A stretch of 64,000 nt of DNA from Nocardioidaceae bacterium UBA4001 (GTDB lineage Bacteria; Actinomycetota; Actinomycetes; Propionibacteriales; Nocardioidaceae), in contig DGBP01000013.1 of NCBI GenBank assembly GCA_002384855.1, forward strand, positions 1-64,000, written 5' to 3'. A model generated the notes under the pieces. That model searched no databases, was not told the origin of the DNA, and was given only the letters and a program-made list of their open reading frames with translations. Made by a program: the position numbers and the translations under genes. The first letter of the stretch is position 1, and every line of letters begins with the position of its first letter. Of the stretch, positions 33,062 through 39,925 are shown in pieces.

Positions 33062-34423
33062 TCAGAGCGTGAGCTGCTTGCGGACCACCTCGGCGAGCCG
33101 GTCGGCGACGTCCTGCGCCTGGTCCGCGCTGGGCGCCTCGACCATGACCCGGACCAGCGCCTCGGTGCCGGACGGCCGCAGCAGGACGCGGCCGGTCTCA
33201 CCGAGCTCGGCCTCCGCCTCGGCGACGGCGACGGCCACCAGGGCGTCCTCGTCGGTGCGTGCCTTGTCGACGCCGGAGACGTTCACGAGCACCTGAGGCA
33301 GCCGGTCCATGACGCCGGCGAGCTCGGCCAACGGCAGCTGCCGCTCCGACATCCGCGCCAGCACGTGGAGGGCGGTGAGGATGCCGTCGCCGGTGGTGGC
33401 GTGGTCGCTCATGATCACGTGCCCCGACTGCTCACCGCCGAGGCAGTAGCCGCCCGCCTTCATCGCCTCGAGCACGTAGCGGTCGCCGACCTTCGTCTGG
33501 CGGACGCCCACGCCCTCGCGGCGCATGGCCTGGACGAAGCCGAGGTTGCTCATCACGGTGGCGACCACGGTGTCGGCGTGGAGGAGGCCTGCGTCGCGCA
33601 TCGAGAGCGCGAGCACGGCGAGGATCTGGTCGCCGTCGACGACGTTACCCTCGTGGTCGACCGCGAGGCAGCGGTCGGCATCGCCGTCGAGCGCGAAGCC
33701 GACGTCGGCCCCGTGCTCGAGGACGGCCTTCTGCAGCACCTCGAGATGGGTGGACCCGCAGCCGTCGTTGATGTTGAGGCCGTCGGGGTCGGCGCAGATC
33801 GCGACCACGTCCGCGCCGGCGGCGGCGAGCGCCCGTGGACCGGCTTCGGAGGCGGCCCCATGTGCACAGTCGAGGACCACACGGATCGGGCGGCCGCCCA
33901 CCGGCCGGAGGGGGCCGGCCAGGGTCGAGACGAGGTGGTCGGCGTACTTCTCGACGGCCCTGTCGTAGGTCGAGACGCGTCCGACGCCTGCCCCGGTGGG
34001 CCGATCCCACGGCTCGCGGAGGCGCCGCTCGATCGCGATCTCGATGGTGTCGTCGAGCTTCACGCCGCCTCGGGCGAGGAACTTGATGCCGTTGTCGGGC
34101 ATCGGGTTGTGGCTCGCCGAGAGCATGACGCCGAGGTCGGCGCCGAGCGCGTCGGTCAGATAGGCCACTCCCGGCGTGGGCAGCACGCCGAGCAGATGGA
34201 CGTCCACGCCCGCCGAGGCCAGCCCGGCCACCACGGCGGCCTCGAGGAACTGCCCGGAGACGCGGGTGTCGCGCCCGACAACGGCGACGGGCCGGTGTCC
34301 TGAGAAGACACCGGCCTCGCCGAGGACGTGCGCAGCGGCGACCGAGAGGTCCACCGCCAGCTCTGCCGTGAGGGTCTCGTTGGCGAGACCACGAACACCG
34401 TCGGTGCCGAAGAGACGAGCCAC
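33062..34423 (-). CDS. glmM: Phosphoglucosamine mutase
   Basis: Converts glucosamine-6-phosphate to glucosamine-1-phosphate via a phosphoserine. 453 aa. FGTDGVRG start, active-site SASHNPMPDNGIK with the phosphorylated Ser, metal loop DGDADRCLAV, sugar-binding GGEQSGH, and phosphate-binding RPSGTEALVRVM. GTG start, 17 nt after rpsI; rplM-rpsI-glmM is a recurrent actinobacterial order. Confidence 0.96.
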   Translation of the reverse strand: MARLFGTDGVRGLANETLTAELAVDLSVAAAHVLGEAGVFSGHRPVAVVGRDTRVSGQFLEAAVVAGLASAGVDVHLLGVLPTPGVAYLTDALGADLGVMLSASHNPMPDNGIKFLARGGVKLDDTIEIAIERRLREPWDRPTGAGVGRVSTYDRAVEKYADHLVSTLAGPLRPVGGRPIRVVLDCAHGAASEAGPRALAAAGADVVAICADPDGLNINDGCGSTHLEVLQKAVLEHGADVGFALDGDADRCLAVDHEGNVVDGDQILAVLALSMRDAGLLHADTVVATVMSNLGFVQAMRREGVGVRQTKVGDRYVLEAMKAGGYCLGGEQSGHVIMSDHATTGDGILTALHVLARMSERQLPLAELAGVMDRLPQVLVNVSGVDKARTDEDALVAVAVAEAEAELGETGRVLLRPSGTEALVRVMVEAPSADQAQDVADRLAEVVRKQLTL

Positions 34424-34440
34424 GGGGAGAGCGGGGGCGA

Positions 34441-34944
34441 TCAGCGCTTGCTGAACTGGGGCGCCTTGCGGGCCTTCTTGAGACCGGCCTTCTTGCGCTC
34501 GATGACGCGGGCGTCACGCGTGAGCAGCCCGGCCTTCTTCAGCGACGGGCGGTTCGCGTCGACGTCGACCGCGTTGAGTGCACGGGCCACGCCGAGACGC
34601 AGCGCGCCGGCCTGGCCGGTGATGCCGCCGCCGTGGATCCGGGCGATGACGTCGAAGCGGCCCGCGAGGTCGGTGGTCACGAAAGGCTCGTTGACGACCT
34701 GCTGGTGCAGCTTGTTCGGGAAGTAGCTCTCGAGGGCGCGGCCGTTGACGGTCCACTGGCCGGTGCCGGGGACGAGTCGCACGCGGGCAACCGCCTCCTT
34801 GCGACGGCCGGTGGCCGAGGCGGGGGCGATGGTGGCGGGGCGAACGGGAGCCTCGTCGGACGGAGCGCTCTCGGAGCTGTAAGCGACGCCCTGCTCGTCG
34901 ACCTTGTAGGTCTCCTCGACGCCCTCGGTGGTGGTCTCAGCCAC
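34441..34944 (-). CDS. rpsI: 30S ribosomal protein S9
   Basis: 167 aa. The conserved S9 core begins at about residue 44 (ATGRRKEAVARVRL) and ends in the basic tail KKARKAPQFSKR that reaches the P-site tRNA. The first 40 residues are an acidic, low-complexity extension common in actinobacterial S9. 42 nt after rplM, same operon. Confidence 0.97.
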   Translation of the reverse strand: MAETTTEGVEETYKVDEQGVAYSSESAPSDEAPVRPATIAPASATGRRKEAVARVRLVPGTGQWTVNGRALESYFPNKLHQQVVNEPFVTTDLAGRFDVIARIHGGGITGQAGALRLGVARALNAVDVDANRPSLKKAGLLTRDARVIERKKAGLKKARKAPQFSKR

Positions 34945-34986
34945 GGATGTTCCTCACTTGTACGACTGCTGTTCTCGACGGGTGGA

Positions 34987-35430
34987 TTACTGCGAGATCT
35001 GCGAGATCTCGAACGGCTTGGCCTGCTGCGCCTGGTGCGGGTGCTCCGGGCCGGCGTACACCTTGAGCTTCTTCAGCATCTGGCGGCCGAGACGGTTCTT
35101 CGGGAGCATGCCCCAGACCGCCTTCTCGATGGCCTTGCGCGGGTCCTTCTCCAGCAGCTCACCGATCGGGGTGGCCGACAGGCCGCCCGGGTAGCCGGAG
35201 TGGCGGTAGGCCATCTTCGTGGTCGCCTTGCTGCCGGACAGGGAGACCTTGCCGGCGTTGACGATGATGACGAAGTCGCCCATGTCGACGTGCGGCGCGA
35301 ACGTGGGCTTGTGCTTGCCGCGAAGCAGCGTCGCGGTCTGGACGGCGAGGCGTCCGAGCACCACGTCGGTGGCGTCGATGACGTGCCACTCGCGCTGGAT
35401 GTCAGCGGGCTTCGGGCTGTACGTACGCAC
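34987..35430 (-). CDS. rplM: 50S ribosomal protein L13
   Basis: 147 aa. VRTYSPKPADIQREWHVIDA start, VLGRLAVQTATLLRGKHK, and C-terminal VYAGPEHPHQAQ. The GTG at 35430 is preferred to an ATG 18 nt upstream because AGAAGG lies 9 nt before the GTG and would fall inside the longer reading. First gene of rplM-rpsI(-glmM). Confidence 0.96.
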   Translation of the reverse strand: MRTYSPKPADIQREWHVIDATDVVLGRLAVQTATLLRGKHKPTFAPHVDMGDFVIIVNAGKVSLSGSKATTKMAYRHSGYPGGLSATPIGELLEKDPRKAIEKAVWGMLPKNRLGRQMLKKLKVYAGPEHPHQAQQAKPFEISQISQ

Positions 35431-35731
35431 GGATGTTTGCCTTCTCATCGAGATCGGTTGTGTGTTCGGCCCGAACCTTCCCGGGCCTGGCGGCCAGGCG
35501 TCCGACTGCAGGAGTCGTGCCAGAGCATGCCGCGACCGACAAGACTACCGGCGCGCCGCGGCCCCGGTCAAAACGGGGCCGGTTTCCCTCAGGGCGGGGT
35601 CCGGGCATAAGTTGGTCAGGACTATCTGTGACCGATTCAGTACGACGTCCCCCGATGCGGGCTTTGCATGACACCCAACGACAAGGCGCGTGTACGGGCC
35701 CAGGACGGTCCCGACTCAAAGAGGAGCCGAC
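35431..35731. other. divergent rplM/gltA regulatory region
   Basis: No gene is seen in these 301 bp. They hold the rplM promoter, a leader of roughly 105 nt for rplM with a CCTGGCGGCCAGG palindrome, and an 8-bp hairpin CGGCCCCG/CGGGGCCG (35559-35581) overlapping the rplM -35. For gltA a TAAGTT (35608-35613) is a weak -10 candidate without a good -35. Confidence 0.5.
35542..35571 (-). promoter_or_regulatory. rplM-rpsI operon promoter
   Basis: On the minus strand TTGACC (35566-35571), 18-bp spacer, TAGTCT (35542-35547). Near-consensus housekeeping promoter. Confidence 0.65.
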
Positions 35732-37072
35732 GTGACCGACACTACGGCCACCGAATCCACCCAGGGCGCCGGAGCATCCTCCGGTCAGACCCTGACCGTC
35801 CGTGACAACCGGACCGGGCAGGAGTACGAAGTCCCGATCCTCGACGGTGGCGCGATCAAGGCCGCCGACATGGGCAAGATCCGCGTCAGCGAGGACACAC
35901 CGGGCCTGGCGGTCTACGACCCGGGCTTCGTCAACACCGCCTCGTGCAAGAGCGCGGTGACCTTCATCGACGGCGACAAGGGCATCCTCGAGTACCGCGG
36001 GTACCCCATCGAGCAGCTGGCCGAGAAGTCGACGTACCTCGAGGTCGCCTACCTGCTCATCCACGGCGAGCTGCCCACGAAGGACCAGTACGACTCGTGG
36101 GCGCACGAGATCACCTACCACACCTTCGTGCACGAGAACGTCCGCCGCTTCATGGAGGGCTTCCGCTACGACGCCCACCCGATGGGCATGCTGCTCGCCT
36201 CGGTCGGCGCGCTGTCGACGTTCTACCCGGAGTCGCGCAACATCTCCGACGGCGACAACCGGCACATGCAGATCGTGCGGCTCATCGCGAAGATGCCCAC
36301 GCTCGGCGCCTGGGCCTTCCGCCACGCGCAGGGCAAGCCCTACATCTACCCCGACAACGACCTCGGCTACGCCGCGAACTTCCTCGCCATGCTGTTCAAG
36401 ATGAGCGAGAGCAAGTTCGAGGCCGACGAGCGGCTCGTGCGAGCCCTCGAGGTGCTGTTCATCCTGCACGCCGACCACGAGCAGAACGCCTCCACGAACG
36501 CCGTGCGCGCCGTCGGCTCCACGCAGGTCGACCCCTACTCCGCGATCACGGCCGGCATCGGCGCCCTCTACGGCCCGCTCCACGGCGGCGCCAACGAGGC
36601 CGTGCTGCGGATGCTGCGCCGGATCGGCTCGGTGGACAAGGTCCCCGAGTTCATCGAGGGCGTGAAGAACGGCAAGGAGCGCCTGATGGGCTTCGGCCAC
36701 CGGGTGTACAAGAACTACGACCCGCGCGCCAAGATCATCAAGAAGGCCGCCGACGACGTGTTCGAGGTCACCGGCGTGAACCCGCTTCTCCAGATCGCGC
36801 TCGAGCTGGAGAAGATCGCGCTGGAGGACGAGTACTTCGTCAGCCGCAAGCTCTACCCGAACGTCGACTTCTACAGCGGTCTGATCTACGAGGCGCTGCA
36901 GTTCCCACCGGAGATGTTCACGGTGCTGTTCGCGATCCCTCGCACCTCAGGCTGGCTGGCCCAGTGGCTCGAGCTCGTGCAGGACCCGGAGCAGAAGATC
37001 GCCCGCCCCAGGCAGATCTACACCGGTGGCCGGACGCTCGACTTCGTCCCCGCAAGCGAGCGCTGGAAGTGA
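35732..37072 (+). CDS. gltA: Citrate synthase
   Basis: Condenses acetyl-CoA and oxaloacetate; TCA cycle entry. 446 aa, type I (hexameric-class) length. Catalytic and binding His in ILHADHEQNAST, GPLHGGANEAVLRML and GFGHRVYKNYDPRA; the Asp follows in NVDFYSGLIYEALQFP. GTG start with GAGGAG five nt upstream. Monocistronic, ending at a strong hairpin. Confidence 0.96.
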   Translation: MTDTTATESTQGAGASSGQTLTVRDNRTGQEYEVPILDGGAIKAADMGKIRVSEDTPGLAVYDPGFVNTASCKSAVTFIDGDKGILEYRGYPIEQLAEKSTYLEVAYLLIHGELPTKDQYDSWAHEITYHTFVHENVRRFMEGFRYDAHPMGMLLASVGALSTFYPESRNISDGDNRHMQIVRLIAKMPTLGAWAFRHAQGKPYIYPDNDLGYAANFLAMLFKMSESKFEADERLVRALEVLFILHADHEQNASTNAVRAVGSTQVDPYSAITAGIGALYGPLHGGANEAVLRMLRRIGSVDKVPEFIEGVKNGKERLMGFGHRVYKNYDPRAKIIKKAADDVFEVTGVNPLLQIALELEKIALEDEYFVSRKLYPNVDFYSGLIYEALQFPPEMFTVLFAIPRTSGWLAQWLELVQDPEQKIARPRQIYTGGRTLDFVPASERWK

Positions 37073-37100
37073 CGTGGGGGCGGGGGGTCCCAGCCTCCCG

Positions 37101-37126
37101 CTTTCCCAGGTGAACGTGGTGAACCG
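37101..37126. repeat. dispersed palindromic repeat, degraded copy
   Basis: CTTTCCCAGGTGAACGTGG followed by TGAACCG: same as the copy at 37164 except that the right arm has lost its pairing (GTGAACC for GGGAAACC). Direct orientation relative to the copy 62 bp away. Confidence 0.5.
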
Positions 37127-37160
37127 GCACTCCCCTCGACGAATTTGTCGAGGGGAGTGC
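37127..37160. terminator. gltA terminator (bidirectional)
   Basis: GCACTCCCCTCGAC (37127-37140) and GTCGAGGGGAGTGC (37147-37160) form a perfect 14-bp stem with a 6-nt GAATTT loop, followed on the plus strand by TGTTTT. It lies 54 nt after gltA and 46 nt from the end of the convergent hemerythrin gene. It is flanked on both sides by direct copies of the TTTCCCA repeat. Confidence 0.8.
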
Positions 37161-37163
37161 TGT

Positions 37164-37185
37164 TTTCCCAGGTGAACGTGGGAAA
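37164..37185. repeat. dispersed palindromic repeat, copy 2
   Basis: TTTCCCA (37164-37170), core GGTGAACG, TGGGAAA (37179-37185). Exact reverse complement of the inner part of the 4771-4796 element. Confidence 0.7.
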
Positions 37186-37206
37186 CCGACCCGGCAGATA
37201 CGAAGG

Positions 37207-38010
37207 TCAGGCGGCCGGACGCCGTACGAAGGCGAGACGCCACGCCTCGGGGCCCCGCTCGAGGTAGCTGACCTCGAACGCACCCGGCGCCCGGTCCTCG
37301 ACCTGCTTCAGCAGCGGCAGCGGGTCGTGCGGCGCGACGAGGACCATCCCCGACCCGGGGCGCACCGCGTCGAGGGCGCCGAAGATCGTCGCGTGCCGGA
37401 TCGCGTGTGGGACGGCCCTGGCGTCGAGCTCGGGGTAGCCCGCGTCGTCCTCCTCACCGCAGTTGCAGTGGTGACCCTCGCTGCCGGCGTGGTGTGACTC
37501 CTCCGCGGGGTGGCCGTGGTCCTCTCCGCCGAGCAGCTCGTGCATGCCGCCCAGGAGGTCCGCGACCGAGACGTCCGGGGCCGCGACCAGCAGGGGCAGC
37601 ACGAGGTCGTTCTCCTTCGACAGGTGGTTCTCGAACGCCACCTGCAGCGCCTTGGCGGCCGAGGCAGCACGCACCGGGTCAGTCGTGGAGGCCAACAGCT
37701 GGACGAGCCCGGTGATGACGTTGTGCTCCTCGAGCATGCCCTCGACCAGCAGCTTCGCCTCCACCTTCGCCCGGGCGGCGGGGTACATCGTCCTCTCCTC
37801 GGCCAGCGCGTGCGGGACGAGGTCCTGCTCGCACCAGCCGACCAGCACCGACCTCGCGTCCTCGGCGCGGGCGCGGTCCCCCGCGGCAGCGGCGGCGACG
37901 AGCGCCTCCACGCGCACGGCCAACGTGCCCGCCATCTGTGCGTGGTGCTGCTCGACGGCCTCGGCCGCCTTGATGTCCGCCTCGCTCGACGCGATGACGA
38001 CGTTCTCCAT
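37207..38010 (-). CDS. Hemerythrin-DUF2249 two-domain protein
   Basis: 267 aa. Residues about 12-160 form a hemerythrin-like four-helix bundle with candidate di-iron ligands His22/23, His67, Glu71, His96, His129 and Glu133. A linker rich in His and Cys (about 164-185, with HHCNCGEE) joins it to a C-terminal DUF2249 domain (ELDARAVPHAIRHATIFGAL, APHDPLPLLKQVE). Hemerythrin and DUF2249 proteins recur in denitrification and nitrosative-stress loci. It is divergent from the nitrite-reductase operon, with 71 nt between starts, so they may share control. A role in NO, oxygen or iron handling is inferred. Confidence 0.8.
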   Translation of the reverse strand: MENVVIASSEADIKAAEAVEQHHAQMAGTLAVRVEALVAAAAAGDRARAEDARSVLVGWCEQDLVPHALAEERTMYPAARAKVEAKLLVEGMLEEHNVITGLVQLLASTTDPVRAASAAKALQVAFENHLSKENDLVLPLLVAAPDVSVADLLGGMHELLGGEDHGHPAEESHHAGSEGHHCNCGEEDDAGYPELDARAVPHAIRHATIFGALDAVRPGSGMVLVAPHDPLPLLKQVEDRAPGAFEVSYLERGPEAWRLAFVRRPAA

Positions 38011-38063
38011 GGTCGAGCCTCCGACTCGTAGCCTCCGGGGGCGACTGGCGCCTTCACCGGCTA

Positions 38064-38077
38064 TTTACTACAGTAAA
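38064..38077. promoter_or_regulatory. palindromic operator over a leaderless -10
   Basis: TTTACT-AC-AGTAAA, a perfect 14-bp AT-rich palindrome in very GC-rich DNA. It contains TACAGT (38069-38074), whose last base is 7 nt before the GTG at 38082. A protein bound here would cover the -10 of the regulator/nirK operon. Autoregulation by the adjacent regulator is the simplest reading. Confidence 0.6.
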
Positions 38078-38081
38078 CCTC

Positions 38082-38798
38082 GTGAAAAATACCGAGCGCA
38101 ACATCGGCCGTGCCGGCTACGGGCCACGACCCGCCGAGCGCACCGTCCGGGGCCGCGCACTCACCCCCGCGCGTGCGACCGTGCTCGAGGCGGTCGACCG
38201 GGCCGAGGGACCGACCACGCTGGCGGCCCTCTCCCAGGCGACCGGTCTGCACCCCAACACGCTGCGCGACCACCTCGAGACGCTGGTCGCGCGACGGCTG
38301 GTGCGCCGGTTCCGGGCGGCACCGAGCGGGCGCGGCCGTCCCGCCTGGCTCTACGAGCCCGCCCCCGACCTCAGCGGGGAGGGCTCGGAGTACGCCGGCC
38401 TCGCCGCCACGCTCGCCGCACACATCCACCACACGAGCACCGACCCCCGCCAGGACGCCGTGTCCGCCGGGCGGGTGTGGGGTCGCGACCTCGCCCGCAA
38501 GGCCGGACCGCCGGCAGGCCAGGGCCAGGCGGCCGCACGCCGGAAGGTCTCCGAGCTGCTCGACGACGTCGGCTTCTGCCCCGAGACCGACGCCCGGACC
38601 ACCGTCGCCCGGCTCACCCGGTGTCCCCTCCTGGAGACCGCGAAGGAGTACCCCGACGTGGTCTGCGGGGTCCACCTCGGCATCGTCCAGGGCGCCCTCG
38701 AGGAGTACGGCGCCGACCGCGACCGCACCGCGCTCCACCCGTTCTCCGAGCCCGGCGCCTGCCGGCTCGTGCTGCTCACCAAGAGGGACCACGCGTGA
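38082..38798 (+). CDS. SufR-like winged-helix regulator with four conserved-type cysteines
   Basis: 238 aa. N-terminal winged helix (LTPARATVLEAVDRAEGPTTLAALSQ; HPNTLRDHLETLVARRLVRR). The C-terminal part carries Cys166, Cys181, Cys195 and Cys227; the C-X13-C pair lies in TRCPLLETAKEYPDVVCGVH, a segment like that of SufR-type regulators, where cysteines hold an Fe-S cluster. An Fe-S or NO-sensing role is inferred from this and from the operon. GTG start with no leader. Overlaps the next gene by 4 nt. Confidence 0.78.
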   Translation: MKNTERNIGRAGYGPRPAERTVRGRALTPARATVLEAVDRAEGPTTLAALSQATGLHPNTLRDHLETLVARRLVRRFRAAPSGRGRPAWLYEPAPDLSGEGSEYAGLAATLAAHIHHTSTDPRQDAVSAGRVWGRDLARKAGPPAGQGQAAARRKVSELLDDVGFCPETDARTTVARLTRCPLLETAKEYPDVVCGVHLGIVQGALEEYGADRDRTALHPFSEPGACRLVLLTKRDHA

Positions 38799-39925
38799 GC
38801 GCGACCACCGCTGCAGCCCTCGTCCAGGGCAGGCCCGGGGCCGCCCGCCACCACACCCTGCGACGGCTGCCCTTCCTCCTGCCCGGCGGGGTCGCCCTCC
38901 TGGCCGGCCTCGACGCGGCGCTCATGCTGATCGGGCTGCCGGCACCGGTCGACCTCGCCCGGCTGCCCGAGGTGCACGGGATGCTGCTCGTGCTCGGGTT
39001 CGTGGGGACCCTGATCGCCCTCGAGCGGGCGGTCGCGCTCTCTCGCCCCGCGGGCTACCTCGCTCCCGCGCTCCTCGGCGCGGGCGGGCTGCTGCTGGTC
39101 TCCCCCGCCCCCCTATGGACCGGCCGTTCCCTCCTGCTCTCCGGGGCCGCCGCGCTGACCCTCCTCTACGTCCCGCTGTGGCGGCGGCAGCGCGACGACG
39201 CCGTCCTCGTCCAGGCCCTCGGCGCCGTCCTCGCGGCCGGAGCCGCTGGCCTGTGGCTCGGCGGGGTCACCGTCGCCGCACTCCTCCCCTGGCTGGTCGG
39301 CTTCATCGTGCTGACCATCGCCGGGGAGCGGCTCGAGCTCGCCCGCCTCGCGATGGGCCCCGGCGCCGGCACCCGGCTGGTGCTGCTCTCGACGGCGGTG
39401 GTCGCCTCCGTGGTCGCCTCGCTGCTCTGGCCCCTGACCACCCCGCTCCTCGGCGTCGCCGTGCTGGGCCTGGTGGGGTGGCTCGGCGTGCACGACGTCG
39501 CCCGTCGTACCGTCCGCTCGACGGGGCAGGTGCGCTTCATGGCCGCCGGCATGCTCGCCGGCTACGCCTGGCTCGCGGTGGCCGCGACCGTGTGGGTGGT
39601 CGGCGGGGCCGCGACCGGCGGGACGGCGTACGACGCCGTGGTGCACGCGGTGTTTCTCGGCTTCACGATGTCGATGATCATGGCGCACGCACCCGTGATC
39701 CTCCCCGCCGTCCTGCGCAGCCCCATGCCCTACCACCCCGTGCTGGTCGGGCCGGCGGTCCTGCTCCACGCCTCGCTCGTGCTGAGGCTGTGGGTGGGCG
39801 ACGCCCTCGGGAGCGCGACGGCGTGGCAGGTCGGCGGAGCCCTGAACATCACGGCCCTCCTCGCCTTCGTCGGCGTGGTGGTCTGGTTGGTGGTCCGCAG
39901 CCGCCGCGTCGGAGCGCGCCGATGA
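38795..39925 (+). CDS. NnrS-like polytopic membrane protein
   Basis: 376 aa, about twelve hydrophobic helices. The segment EVHGMLLVLGFVGTLIALERAV, with a helix-embedded His (about residue 61), and later AVVHAVFLGFTMSMIMAHAPVILP with two His are typical of the NnrS/heme-copper-like membrane family linked to NO metabolism. It lies between the Fe-S-type regulator and the nitrite-reductase fusion with 4-nt overlaps on both sides. It resembles the membrane half of the next protein. Heme or copper binding is inferred. Confidence 0.68.
   Translation: MSATTAAALVQGRPGAARHHTLRRLPFLLPGGVALLAGLDAALMLIGLPAPVDLARLPEVHGMLLVLGFVGTLIALERAVALSRPAGYLAPALLGAGGLLLVSPAPLWTGRSLLLSGAAALTLLYVPLWRRQRDDAVLVQALGAVLAAGAAGLWLGGVTVAALLPWLVGFIVLTIAGERLELARLAMGPGAGTRLVLLSTAVVASVVASLLWPLTTPLLGVAVLGLVGWLGVHDVARRTVRSTGQVRFMAAGMLAGYAWLAVAATVWVVGGAATGGTAYDAVVHAVFLGFTMSMIMAHAPVILPAVLRSPMPYHPVLVGPAVLLHASLVLRLWVGDALGSATAWQVGGALNITALLAFVGVVVWLVVRSRRVGARR

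Noticed and set aside
35431..35541. rplM leader as an autoregulatory ribosomal-protein leader RNA
   Set aside because: A hairpin is present, but I cannot match it to a known L13 leader structure from sequence alone.
37101..37185. CRISPR-like array from repeated TTTCCCA units
   Set aside because: Only two local copies, palindromic with a terminator between them; no regular spacers and no cas genes.
38061..38792. 243-codon antisense frame across the SufR-like regulator
   Set aside because: No recognisable domain; the plus-strand gene has a clear winged helix and cysteine motif.
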